From contig JAUYAU010000011.1 of assembly GCA_030693335.1 (NCBI GenBank), positions 62,001 through 126,000 of the forward strand: a DNA stretch of 64,000 bases, in the 5' to 3' direction. Positions within the stretch are counted from its first letter, which is position 1. Every line of letters starts with the position of its first letter. Below the pieces are notes generated by a model. The model was not told the origin of the DNA. It saw nothing but the letters and a program-made list of their open reading frames with translations, and did no database searches. Position numbers and translations under genes: made by a program. Positions 9,833-18,234 of the stretch are shown here, one piece after another. Source of the stretch: Sulfuricurvum sp. Its GTDB lineage: Bacteria; Campylobacterota; Campylobacteria; Campylobacterales; Sulfurimonadaceae.

Positions 9833-10307
9833 AAAAGCTCTCATCGATGTATTTTATTTACTCACGATCGCAATGACCGTTGGTGCGGTTCTCGTTTTAG
9901 GAGCATTTGTAGCGGCAGTGGTCTTTCGTTCCGAAATATTTTTAACCATCCCCTTGTTATCCCGTTATGAAGAGGGAAAAATTATGGGAGAAATTTTTCG
10001 CCGTTTCAGTTATTGGGGATACGTTATGGCAGCCATCATTGCAGTGTATGAAGCCGCTCGTTTTAAAGCAATGCAAATTGATAAGATTTCAATTATGGCT
10101 TCATTGGGTGCCATTGGTACTTTGCTGCTTTTTAGCGGTGTTTATACACCTAAAATGTTGGAATTTCAACAGATTGGTGAAGTGGCAATGATGAATAATT
10201 CGTTTGAAGCACTGCACAAAGCCAGTGAAATAGATTTTAAAATCATGCTGGTGATGTTACTCATTTTATTTTGTCGTCGAGCGTATCTTCTGGCGGTTAA
10301 GCGATGA
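9825..10307 (+). CDS. DUF4149-type four-helix inner-membrane protein
   Basis: 160 residues with four predicted membrane helices at about residues 9-33, 62-80, 90-110 and 137-155. The first, ALIDVFYLLTIAMTVGAVLV, followed by a conserved F/R segment fits the DUF4149/TMEM205-like family, whose function is unknown. It overlaps prmC by 8 bases and the MlaF-like ATPase by 4 bases. This position suggests an envelope role, but nothing in the sequence shows a reaction. Confidence 0.75.
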   Translation: MNKKALIDVFYLLTIAMTVGAVLVLGAFVAAVVFRSEIFLTIPLLSRYEEGKIMGEIFRRFSYWGYVMAAIIAVYEAARFKAMQIDKISIMASLGAIGTLLLFSGVYTPKMLEFQQIGEVAMMNNSFEALHKASEIDFKIMLVMLLILFCRRAYLLAVKR

Positions 10308-11056
10308 TCCGATTTGAAAATGTAACCAAAAGTTTTGGAAAACGCGAAATTTTACGCGGGGTAAATCTCGAGATAGAGCAGGGCAAAACAACGGTTATTT
10401 TTGGAATATCGGGAGGTGGTAAATCAACCATTATCAAACATATGGTTGGATTACTAAAACCTGATAGCGGAGTCATCACCTACAAAGGGACACGTATGGA
10501 TCATGCGGATGAGGCAACGCTTCGGGAAATCCGAAAAAAAATCGGATTTCTTTTTCAAAGCGGTGCCTTGTTTGACAGTATGAATATCGGTGACAATGTT
10601 GCTTTCCCAATGAAGGAACATCAAAAACTTTCTCCAAAAGAGCTTGAGTATAAAATCGATGAAAAACTCACTATGGTTGGTTTGGATCCTGGCATTGTAA
10701 AATCCTTGTATCCCGAAGAACTCAGCGGCGGAATGCGCAAACGCGTAGGACTCGCACGAACCCTTGCACTTGAGCCTGAGATTATTTTGTACGATGAACC
10801 CACCTCAGGACTTGACCCCGTGACAAGCGATTTCATTACTCAGATGATCTGCCGCTTGCGCGATGAGATCGGTATGACCTCGGTGCTCATCAGTCATGAC
10901 ATTGCCGAGAGCTTCAAAGCAGGGGATAATTATGCCATGCTGTTTGATGGAGTGATCGTAGAAGCAGGCGATAAAGAGGCGTTTAAAAACTCACCCAACG
11001 AAGTCGTTCAACAGTTCATCCATGCCCGCTCTCAAGGACCTATCGCATTTCATTGA
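10304..11056 (+). CDS. MlaF-like ABC transporter ATP-binding protein (phospholipid/lipid transport)
   Basis: 250 residues. Walker A is GISGGGKST (about residues 35-43), and the signature LSGGMRKRVGLARTL with the M-R-K-R form is characteristic of MlaF/Ttg2A/Mkl ATPases. Walker B is IILYDEPTSGLDP and the H-loop is ISHD. The C-terminal extension (EAFKNSPNEVVQQFIHAR) is also typical of MlaF. In Mla systems it powers lipid exchange between inner and outer membranes with MlaE, D and B. None of those partners is in this window, so the system is split or encoded elsewhere. Confidence 0.9.
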   Translation: MIRFENVTKSFGKREILRGVNLEIEQGKTTVIFGISGGGKSTIIKHMVGLLKPDSGVITYKGTRMDHADEATLREIRKKIGFLFQSGALFDSMNIGDNVAFPMKEHQKLSPKELEYKIDEKLTMVGLDPGIVKSLYPEELSGGMRKRVGLARTLALEPEIILYDEPTSGLDPVTSDFITQMICRLRDEIGMTSVLISHDIAESFKAGDNYAMLFDGVIVEAGDKEAFKNSPNEVVQQFIHARSQGPIAFH

Positions 11057-11154
11057 TGCTAACGCCAATGGAACACGTCCCATTTTGGCTACGTTAACAC
11101 TGAGTTTTGCTCAGCGCAAAGCTCGCGTGCAGTAAACCGCACTTTTACCATATC
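11057..11154. other. Convergent intergenic gap with a small hairpin
   Basis: 98 bases between the ends of the MlaF-like gene (+) and the J-domain gene (-). A perfect 5-bp stem CTGAG/CTCAG (11100-11104 with 11110-11114, loop TTTTG) and an imperfect AACGCCAATGG/CCATTTTGGC pairing lie here. There is no clear T-tract on either strand, so termination is only suggested. Confidence 0.3.
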
Positions 11155-11445
11155 CTATCTTCCCCCAAACTTTTTAGCCCACCACTCTTGCGGAGTGATG
11201 GTTTTATCTTTTAAAAAATTCTCATCAAAATTATATTCGTATTTGGAACAGTATTCGAGGATAACGGCATAGGCTTCATTGATCTGTGTGCTCATTGCAT
11301 GTGCGGTTTGCAGATCATCGGGGTGTTTGTCAGGATGCCATTGTTTCATCATCATTTTATAACGGGATTTTATCTCGGAGAGGGTGACTCGATCACTCAG
11401 GCCAAGGAGCGTTTTGGCCTTTATAAGCGTGTCAAAGGAGAGCAT
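11155..11445 (-). CDS. Small DnaJ-domain (J-domain) protein
   Basis: 96 residues, essentially one J domain (about residues 7-70) with the diagnostic HPD in KQWHPDKHPDDL between helices II and III. A 25-residue tail follows, ending WWAKKFGGR. There is no G/F region or zinc finger, so it is not DnaJ itself. It could deliver a specific client to DnaK. It lies 12 bases downstream of ftsZ on the same strand and may be cotranscribed with the division genes. Confidence 0.85.
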   Translation of the reverse strand: MLSFDTLIKAKTLLGLSDRVTLSEIKSRYKMMMKQWHPDKHPDDLQTAHAMSTQINEAYAVILEYCSKYEYNFDENFLKDKTITPQEWWAKKFGGR

Positions 11446-11457
11446 GTTAGTGGTTGA

Positions 11458-12588
11458 TTAGTCTTTTTGCTGACGCATAAACGTCGGTACGTCTAAGAAA
11501 TCTTCACTGTAGTCACCATTGGAGACCATAGCTGCAGCACGAACAACAACGCGTGGTTTTGCAGAAGCCGCTTCTTTGTTTTCAAATTCACAGTTATTGA
11601 TCCCCATAGAAGCTTTTTTCTCAAAACCGGTTGCTACGAGTGTGATACGGATGAAATCAAGGGCAAGATCCTCGTCCGTTGTCGTACCAAAGATAACTTC
11701 AGCACTTTCATCTACACTTTTTTGTACCACTTCCATAGCTGCACTGAGTTCCATAAAAGGAAATTCAGGGTGCATGTTGAAGTGTACTAATACACCAAGT
11801 GCACCGTTGATAGACATATTATCGAGTAATGGAGATTCGATCGCATTTTTGATCGCTTCATATGCTGCGTTATCCCCTTTGTATTCGCCCACACCCATGA
11901 GAGCAAGCCCACGATGACTCATAACGGTACGTAAGTCCGCAAAGTCAAGGTTGATGTCATTTTCACCACTGGCCAAAATAACACCCGATGTACCGCTAAC
12001 CGCGCGAGCAAGTACGCTGTCAACGATTTTAAAGCTGTCTTTGATCCCTAGCTTTGGATCAATGATAGAGAGTAATTTGTCGTTTGGAATAACAACGATG
12101 GAATCCGATTCATTTTTTAGTTCTTCTAAACCTTCTTCTGCAAGTTTAAGACGTTTACGACCTTCAAATGAGAAAGGTTTTGTAACAACCGCAATGGTTA
12201 AGGCACCGACTTCTTTAGCAATTTTCGCGATAATAGGAGCAGCACCTGTCCCTGTTCCACCGCCCAAACCGGCAGCAACAAAAACGATATCCGCACCTTC
12301 AAGAGCACGACGCAAATCTTCATAACTTTCAATCGCCGATTCTTTGCCGACTTCAGGTTTCATCCCTGCACCTAACCCTTTGGTGAGTTTCGCGCCCAAT
12401 TGAATCTTGATAGCGGCTGACCCTTGTTCCAATACTTGTGCATCAGTGTTTGCAATAATGAGTTCGATCCCTGGAATCTCTTCTTTAAGCATATAGCCGA
12501 TCATGTTTCCGCCGCCGCCGCCGACACCGACTGCTACAATGCGTGCCCCTGTTAATGTAGATGATTCATTGATTGAAAATGGTTCCAT
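11458..12588 (-). CDS. ftsZ: Cell division protein FtsZ
   Basis: 376 residues. The GTP-binding signature GGGTGTGAAP is at residues 109-118, preceded by the glycine-rich N-terminal loop GVGGGGGNM. The T7 loop has NLDFADLRTVM. The C-terminal end (YSEDFLDVPTFMRQQKD) carries the short FtsA-binding peptide typical of FtsZ (D-x-P-x-F-x-R). It polymerises with GTP to form the division ring on the inner membrane. It lies 18 bases after ftsA, with AAGGAG before the start. Confidence 0.98.
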   Translation of the reverse strand: MEPFSINESSTLTGARIVAVGVGGGGGNMIGYMLKEEIPGIELIIANTDAQVLEQGSAAIKIQLGAKLTKGLGAGMKPEVGKESAIESYEDLRRALEGADIVFVAAGLGGGTGTGAAPIIAKIAKEVGALTIAVVTKPFSFEGRKRLKLAEEGLEELKNESDSIVVIPNDKLLSIIDPKLGIKDSFKIVDSVLARAVSGTSGVILASGENDINLDFADLRTVMSHRGLALMGVGEYKGDNAAYEAIKNAIESPLLDNMSINGALGVLVHFNMHPEFPFMELSAAMEVVQKSVDESAEVIFGTTTDEDLALDFIRITLVATGFEKKASMGINNCEFENKEAASAKPRVVVRAAAMVSNGDYSEDFLDVPTFMRQQKD

Positions 12589-12606
12589 GCTTGCTCCTTA
12601 ATATGT

Positions 12607-14022
12607 TTAAAATAATTGGGTTGCCCAATTCCAAAACTTGGAAATCGGATTGGGTTCTTGGTCTTTTGGGTGTGAATTTGAAGCGATATTGACCATCTTA
12701 GATGGTTCGACTTTCGGCTTAGGGTCATTTTTTACAACACCGGTCTTCGTTGTAGCAGAAGAAGGGGTTGAAGGAAATGAGGTTGATTCCAAATCTTCCA
12801 ATTCCTCTTCCATAATAGGCGCTTCATAGGGAGTTACTTCTTCGCTAGCATGACGCATCTTCTTGTTGACATCAATTTCATACGGTGTGTATCCGCCGGC
12901 CGAATATTTGATAAGTCCAACAGCACCTGAGTAGGAAGGATCACGAAGGGTATCAAACAATCCTCCCATATCTGATGGCTTAGCAAGGCGTACGGGCATA
13001 TTATCCAAAATGGCAACGGCAAGTTCACGCAAGCCTTCGATTTTGGTAAATCCGCCGGTTAGAACGATGCCGGCACCCATTTGATCTTTAAGACCACTTT
13101 TTTCAATGGATTGAGCAATGATCATCAAGGTCTCTTCAACACGTGCATAGATAACGTTGTGAACGACTTCGAGAGATACTTCGTGCGTTGACGTTTCATC
13201 ACCGATAACCGGCAGTTCTATAAGATCATTGCTTGGGGCATAAAGAGATCCATAATTCATTTTAACGTTATCAGCAGTTTGCAATGGTGTATGCAATGCC
13301 ATAGAGAGGTCATTGGTGATGTGGTTCGAACCAACTCCGAGGAAATCGTTATAACGTATTGCATGTCCTGAGTGGATAACGATGTTACTCGTATTTCCAC
13401 CCATATCGACAACAGCGGCACCGAGTTCTTTTTCATCTAAATTCAATACAGCAATAGCAGATGCGTATCCGCTGAGTACTACACTCTCAACATCCACACC
13501 GGCAGCTTTTACCGCTTTGCGCAAATTGTTAAGATTTGATTTTTGGGTGGTAATGATGTGTGTTTCTACTTCCAAACGTGACGCATTCATCCCAAGAGGA
13601 TCTTCGATGAAATCTTGATCGTCTACTTTAAAATTATAAGGAAGAGCATGAAGCACTTCAAATTCATTAGGAATATTTGCGTTATACAAAGAGGTGTGCA
13701 TAACACGATTAATCTCTTTGAGCGTTATCTCTTTGTTGGGAACATTGACGATTCCGCTTGAGTTAATGCTCTTGGTATATGCTCCTGAGATCGTGACAAT
13801 GGCTGTTTTAATGTCTGTTCCGGCAACCCGTCTTGCATCATTCAGGGCACTTTTAATCGACTTGGAAGCAAGTTCGATGTTGGTGATGCTCCCCTTACGA
13901 AGACCTTGTGCTTTTGAAATACCCGCACCGATTATCTGAGCACTGTTGTCATCGTCTATTTCGGCGATTATGGCACAGACTTTTGTCGAACCGATATCGA
14001 TGGCTAAAACCGTTCGTTTCAA
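12607..14022 (-). CDS. ftsA: Cell division protein FtsA
   Basis: 471 residues, actin/ASKHA fold. Phosphate-1 motif AIDIGSTKVCAI is at the N-terminus, followed by SHS2 domain 1C. Phosphate-2 is AAVVDMGGNTSNIVI and the adenosine motif is GIVLTGGFTKIEGL. A linker rich in S, T, P and E precedes the C-terminal amphipathic membrane-targeting helix (ISKFWNWATQLF). It anchors FtsZ filaments to the inner membrane. It is 2 bases downstream of the PpiD-like gene. Confidence 0.97.
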   Translation of the reverse strand: MKRTVLAIDIGSTKVCAIIAEIDDDNSAQIIGAGISKAQGLRKGSITNIELASKSIKSALNDARRVAGTDIKTAIVTISGAYTKSINSSGIVNVPNKEITLKEINRVMHTSLYNANIPNEFEVLHALPYNFKVDDQDFIEDPLGMNASRLEVETHIITTQKSNLNNLRKAVKAAGVDVESVVLSGYASAIAVLNLDEKELGAAVVDMGGNTSNIVIHSGHAIRYNDFLGVGSNHITNDLSMALHTPLQTADNVKMNYGSLYAPSNDLIELPVIGDETSTHEVSLEVVHNVIYARVEETLMIIAQSIEKSGLKDQMGAGIVLTGGFTKIEGLRELAVAILDNMPVRLAKPSDMGGLFDTLRDPSYSGAVGLIKYSAGGYTPYEIDVNKKMRHASEEVTPYEAPIMEEELEDLESTSFPSTPSSATTKTGVVKNDPKPKVEPSKMVNIASNSHPKDQEPNPISKFWNWATQLF

Positions 14023-14024
14023 AA

Positions 14025-15359
14025 TCAGATCCCCTCTGCATAGATTTTTACTGGATACTTACTCTCAAGCATTTTCATCAGCTTTTGATTGAGTAGATTT
14101 CCTTTTAGCTTCATTGCGGTATTCTCTTCAGCTACTGTCTTATCTTGAAGCAACTTTTGTTCCAAAACGTTATAAAGAATCACATTGCCGCTTTTTAAGG
14201 TTAAAAACCCTCGTTTTTGTTTGGTTGCAAACAATTTTTCAATAAATTCAGCTGATTCAGCAGCCGATAACCCGCCCAAGGGAGTGCTTTGCGTATGGAT
14301 AATGAAATCACTCACATTCCCGCTAAATGTTTTATAACTGTTTTGGGCTAACTCTTGCAGTTTGCTTTTTTTCATCTCATTTACATAACCGGCGTTAGCT
14401 TCTGCCTTTGCTTCTTCATAGGTTTTACTAGCAGTTGGATTGAAGGAATCCAATTTGAAAATAACGAATTCGTCGCCTACTTTACGCGGTTTCATAAAAG
14501 GTTTTTGGGTTGTTAATTCGGTTATCTCTTTGAATACTTCAGGACCGAAGAGGTTGTTCTGCGCTGATACGGTTGTCTTAGTGACATTTTCAGAAGGGGT
14601 AAGTGTCCCTTTTTTGAAATCAATGTAACGACGAAGGGCATCATTTTGTGTAGCTTCAGGTCCCATGTGGATAATGGATAGATCGTAAGAAGCCTCTTTT
14701 TTAAATTCATTTTGATGTTTTTCCCAATACGCTTTAACTCCTGCTTCGTCCAAAGCCATTGTAACGGCATCGGGAGTTAACAGTTTGTATTCGATTTTGT
14801 CGGCAACACCCTGTGCTGATGCAATCGTATCGGTTTCAAGTGTTCTGGCAACTGGAGTAAAAAGATAAAGTGTCTTTTGGATGAGAAGCTCTTTACGCAT
14901 TGCTTCTTCATATTCTTTTATCGTCAGATGGTTTTGTCCAAGTACGGCCGCATACATCTCTTTGTCAAATGAACCGCCTTTATGAAAAGCTTGTTGGTTT
15001 TTAATCAGATTAAAAAGTTCTTCGTCGCTAACCGTAATGCGGTAGCTTTGGGCAAGGTTGAGGATCAATGCTTGATCGACAAGTGTCTTAAGTGCTTGAC
15101 GCTGCAATCCAAATTGCCGTGCTTGCTTTTCGTCAAGTTTTCCTTGAAAAAGCTGATTGTACTGGTTGAAGAGATTGGAATAGGTTTTTTGGAGTTCATC
15201 TGCTGTAATTGAAATATCGCCAACTTGCGCAACTGCACTGGCTTTGTCTCCATAACTGTATTGCCCCCATCCCACAAATCCAGCCCCAATAAAGGCGATT
15301 GTTGAAATCCAAATTGTAACAACGAGGTATTTTCGGTGATGTTGCATCCAAGTAATCAT
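14025..15359 (-). CDS. PpiD-like membrane-anchored periplasmic peptidyl-prolyl isomerase/chaperone
   Basis: 444 residues. A single N-terminal membrane helix (YLVVTIWISTIAFIGAGFVG, residues ~12-31) is followed by a SurA_N-type helical chaperone domain with VAQVGDISITADELQKTYSN and a weakly conserved parvulin segment in the middle. The active-site parvulin residues are not obvious, so it may act mainly as a chaperone. It folds outer-membrane or secreted proteins from the periplasmic face of the inner membrane. It opens the run ppiD-ftsA-ftsZ-J protein. On its strand the leader contains CACTATAAAC, a likely -10 region. Confidence 0.85.
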   Translation of the reverse strand: MITWMQHHRKYLVVTIWISTIAFIGAGFVGWGQYSYGDKASAVAQVGDISITADELQKTYSNLFNQYNQLFQGKLDEKQARQFGLQRQALKTLVDQALILNLAQSYRITVSDEELFNLIKNQQAFHKGGSFDKEMYAAVLGQNHLTIKEYEEAMRKELLIQKTLYLFTPVARTLETDTIASAQGVADKIEYKLLTPDAVTMALDEAGVKAYWEKHQNEFKKEASYDLSIIHMGPEATQNDALRRYIDFKKGTLTPSENVTKTTVSAQNNLFGPEVFKEITELTTQKPFMKPRKVGDEFVIFKLDSFNPTASKTYEEAKAEANAGYVNEMKKSKLQELAQNSYKTFSGNVSDFIIHTQSTPLGGLSAAESAEFIEKLFATKQKRGFLTLKSGNVILYNVLEQKLLQDKTVAEENTAMKLKGNLLNQKLMKMLESKYPVKIYAEGI

Positions 15360-15498
15360 GATTATGTGGGCCTTTAGTTTGTTTATAGTGTTACATTCGG
15401 ATATTTTATTGCTTTTACCATTAAACTTCGATGAATATTGTGGTGTTATAACGGTTGTTAGTAATAAAAAAGCAAAATTTTAATCTTAAGGGGTAAAT

Positions 15499-15552
15499 AT
15501 GGGTATCTCTATTTCAAAAGGCAACAGTGTCTTTAAAAGGTTTCGCAGGTAA
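15499..15552 (+). pseudogene. 17-codon relic resembling the N-terminus of a TerD-family protein
   Basis: ATG at 15499 follows AAGGGG by 5 bases and reads MGISISKGNS, then VFKRFRR and a stop. After the serine, the neighbouring frame reads VSLKGFAGNQ. Together they look like the start of TerD/tellurium-resistance proteins (M-x-[VI]-S-L-x-K-G-x-x-V-S-L). No further TerD sequence follows before rsmH. It may be a decayed remnant or chance. Confidence 0.3.
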
Positions 15553-15613
15553 TCAATAAGGAATTTCAACCTATTTTTCATTCTGACAGAGAGCGTTTTA
15601 AACGAGTTGACGT

Positions 15614-15619
15614 TATAAT
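15614..15619 (+). promoter_or_regulatory. -10 box of the rsmH operon
   Basis: A perfect TATAAT lies 29 bases before the GTG start of rsmH, within an AT-rich stretch. The resulting leader would be about 20 bases and contains GAAGG as ribosome-binding site. A TTGACG motif lies immediately upstream but is too close to be its -35. Confidence 0.5.
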
Positions 15620-15647
15620 AATAACATTAAATTCTGAAGGCAGACTT

Positions 15648-16568
15648 GTGCAAAAACCCCCTCATATCCCCGTTTTGTATCGTGAAGTAATAGAAGCTTT
15701 TGAACCATGCGATGAGAAGATGATTATTGATTGTACGTTGGGGTATGGAGGGCATACTTCCATGCTTTTGGATGCTAACTCCCAGCGCCGTTTGGTCGGC
15801 ATTGATCAAGACCCTACGGCAATTGAGTTTTCGACACAACGTTTGAATGTCTATGGGGACCGTGTCCAAATTCGGCAGGGACGTTTTTCGGCAGTAGCTC
15901 AGAGTCTTTTGAGCGAATATGGGGATCAAGTTTGCGGAATTTTAGCCGATATAGGAGTATCATCGCTTCAGCTTGATGTGAGAGAACGGGGGTTTTCGTA
16001 CGAAAGCGATACCCTTGATATGCGGATGAATCCCAATGCGCTATTATGTGCGAGTGAAGTTGTGAACGAATATTCACACAATGCGCTTGAACATATTTTG
16101 CGCGAATACGGTGAAGTAACGAACGCTAAAAAAGTGGCAGAAACGATTGTGCAGCGGCGACCGTTTGAGTCGGCAAAACAGCTCTCAGATGCTATTTTTC
16201 ATCTGATGCCAAAGGGGAAAAAGATTCATCCCTCGACACTCGTAATGCAAGCAATTCGTATCGAAGTTAATGATGAACTGGGTGAATTGACACGATTATT
16301 GGACGCGATTGAACAAGGGCCTCAAAAGTATCTTCGTGTGGCGATCATTACCTTCCATTCATTGGAAGACCGCATTGTAAAACAGCGTTTTTCGACATGG
16401 GCTAAAAACTGCATTTGCCCCGATGATGCGATGCGATGCACGTGTGGTAATAACAATGCAATCGGCAAAGTGGTTACAAAGAAGCCTTTGAGTGCCCAAG
16501 AGGATGAACTGCGTTCGAACTCACGAAGCCGAAGCGCAAAATTACGAATTTTTGAGATAAACAGATAG
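15648..16568 (+). CDS. rsmH: 16S rRNA C1402 N4-methyltransferase RsmH (MraW)
   Basis: 306 residues from a GTG start, with GAAGG 8 bases upstream. It opens with HIPVLYREVIEAFEP and the SAM site IDCTLGYGGHTSMLL, both standard for RsmH. LADIGVSSLQLDVRERGFSY is followed by the C-terminal motifs VAIITFHSLEDRIVKQRF and KPLSAQEDELRSNSRSRSAK. It methylates C1402 in the 30S decoding centre. As in the classical dcw cluster it is followed by an FtsL-like gene, but ftsI and mur genes are missing here. Confidence 0.97.
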   Translation: MQKPPHIPVLYREVIEAFEPCDEKMIIDCTLGYGGHTSMLLDANSQRRLVGIDQDPTAIEFSTQRLNVYGDRVQIRQGRFSAVAQSLLSEYGDQVCGILADIGVSSLQLDVRERGFSYESDTLDMRMNPNALLCASEVVNEYSHNALEHILREYGEVTNAKKVAETIVQRRPFESAKQLSDAIFHLMPKGKKIHPSTLVMQAIRIEVNDELGELTRLLDAIEQGPQKYLRVAIITFHSLEDRIVKQRFSTWAKNCICPDDAMRCTCGNNNAIGKVVTKKPLSAQEDELRSNSRSRSAKLRIFEINR

Positions 16569-16578
16569 GTTTTTGATT

Positions 16579-16857
16579 ATGAGTGACAAATACGACATTT
16601 TAGAAGCGACACGGGAGATAATTGTACCCGATGACACGATGGGAATTCACTTCTTGCGTAATGTTTTTGTTGGAATATTTTTAGTTCTTATTTTCGTATT
16701 CCCAAAAATCTTTATCCAAACACAAATTTATTTTAAAAGTCGGGAAATATCAACGCTTAATCGTGAACACGATGCACTCAAAGAAGAAAACCGTATTATC
16801 CACTCAAAAGTAGAAACAATGCTGTATAAAAGTAAAATTCTGGATACATTGTATTAG
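16579..16857 (+). CDS. FtsL-like small bitopic membrane protein
   Basis: 92 residues from the ATG at 16579 (an in-frame TTG lies 6 bases earlier). One membrane helix (about residues 26-47, NVFVGIFLVLIFVFPKIF) is followed by a short periplasmic coiled coil (TLNREHDALKEENRIIHSKV). Size, topology and its place directly after rsmH are those of FtsL, which forms the FtsQLB divisome complex. Sequence similarity in this family is always weak, so the call rests on topology and context. Confidence 0.6.
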   Translation: MSDKYDILEATREIIVPDDTMGIHFLRNVFVGIFLVLIFVFPKIFIQTQIYFKSREISTLNREHDALKEENRIIHSKVETMLYKSKILDTLY

Positions 16858-16930
16858 CCCCATTAGGAATAAGATTTCAGATGGTATAATCCCCCTTTAA
16901 TTTTCTCTAATCGAGGATAGATGCCCCATT

Positions 16931-17335
16931 ATGTTTAAAGCTTTTTTGCTGTGCTTGGCTTTCATCTCTTTACATGGTACCCCATGGCGAGAAATGAAAA
17001 CATTTAACGTAGCAAAAGATGAGATGATCAAAATAATGGTCAAAAGCGAAGGTCAGGAGAGAATCCTCTCTTGGCGATGGACGCTTTATACGGACAAAGC
17101 ACTGATTGTCCATGAAAGTTTTGACCGGTTTGTAGGACAGCATGTTTTGTATGCCGGATACAGCAATCAAAGTTTTCGAAAACAGCTTCTCCCTGCAGTG
17201 AAGAGCCAGCGAGATGCCGCGTATGCGATTGTTGTTTTTAAAAAGTTTGATGAAGGTGCCAAAAAAGCGCAGTTCGATCTCTTGCTCTTTGATAAAGAGA
17301 AGCGGATTGTGTTGGATTATTTAACGGAGAAGTAA
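16931..17335 (+). CDS. Predicted secreted protein of unknown function
   Basis: 134 residues. The N-terminal hydrophobic segment AFLLCLAFISLHG looks like a signal peptide. The mature part is basic, with alternating hydrophobic strands (RILSWRWTLYTDKALIVHESF; LLLFDKEKRIVLDYL), suggesting a small beta-rich periplasmic domain. I do not recognise a family. It is 6 bases upstream of the polyprenyl synthase, likely in the same transcript. TGGTATAATCC at about 16880-16890 is a likely -10 region for it. Confidence 0.65.
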   Translation: MFKAFLLCLAFISLHGTPWREMKTFNVAKDEMIKIMVKSEGQERILSWRWTLYTDKALIVHESFDRFVGQHVLYAGYSNQSFRKQLLPAVKSQRDAAYAIVVFKKFDEGAKKAQFDLLLFDKEKRIVLDYLTEK

Positions 17336-17340
17336 TTGTC

Positions 17341-18234
17341 GTGATGTTAGAACGTGTCGAAACCATTATTCGTGAACTCGTAGAGGAAGTTGATTTCCCG
17401 CAAGCAACACAACTGTTCTCAAAACTCTCCGGGGGGAAACGTTTACGGGCTCGATTAATCTTGACTATTGCGCCAACCCATCCGGATTCACCGAAATTAG
17501 GTGCGATAGTAGAACTGATACATGCTGCAAGTTTACTCCATGACGATGTGATTGACGAGGCAATGCTGCGTCGTGGTGTGCAGTCGGTGAACGCTACGCA
17601 TGGCAGTAAAATCGCCATTATGCTGGGCGATATTCTCTATTCTAAAGCCTTCAGTGCATTGACTGCATTTGATCCCGAGATTGCCAGAACCATCTCCGAA
17701 TCGGTTACACGTCTTTCAATCGGAGAGATGATGGATGTTGAGATGGCAGAGCGGTTTAATCTTGACCGTGAGCTTTATCTCAAAATGCTCTATTTAAAAA
17801 CAGCAACCTTGATTGAATCGTGCGCCTATTGTGCGGCACTTTTGGAGGGAAAAGAGGCAGCGGCTTATGGGGTATACGGTAAAAATTTGGGATTGGCATT
17901 TCAAATCGTGGATGATATTTTGGACATTGTCGGGGATGAAGCAACGCTTGGAAAACCTGCATTGAATGATTTTGTGGAAGGGAAGACAACGCTTCCTTAC
18001 ATGGATTTATACGACGTTTTGGATGATGAGGATAAAGAAAAACTGCTTGAATGCCACGGGCGTACTCTTGAAGTTTCTGAAAAGGAGTGGCTTTTCAACG
18101 CGATGAAAGAGCATCGTATTATTGAGCGTTCGTATTCGAGAGCGCAGGAACTTTGCGATGAAGCGATCAGCATTATAGGGGATGAAGATGCTTTGCGTTC
18201 TATTATAACGACTGTCATTCAAAGAAGCCATTAA
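17341..18234 (+). CDS. Trans-polyprenyl diphosphate synthase
   Basis: 297 residues. It has the first aspartate-rich motif in LLHDDVIDEAMLRRG and the second in FQIVDDILDIVGD. LSGGKRLRARLIL near residue 45 is the IPP-binding region. It belongs to the long-chain (octaprenyl/heptaprenyl) synthase group and probably makes the menaquinone side chain, condensing IPP onto an allylic diphosphate in the cytoplasm. The start may be GTG 17341 or the next codon, ATG 17344. Its stop overlaps the ATG of hemA. Confidence 0.93.
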   Translation: MMLERVETIIRELVEEVDFPQATQLFSKLSGGKRLRARLILTIAPTHPDSPKLGAIVELIHAASLLHDDVIDEAMLRRGVQSVNATHGSKIAIMLGDILYSKAFSALTAFDPEIARTISESVTRLSIGEMMDVEMAERFNLDRELYLKMLYLKTATLIESCAYCAALLEGKEAAAYGVYGKNLGLAFQIVDDILDIVGDEATLGKPALNDFVEGKTTLPYMDLYDVLDDEDKEKLLECHGRTLEVSEKEWLFNAMKEHRIIERSYSRAQELCDEAISIIGDEDALRSIITTVIQRSH

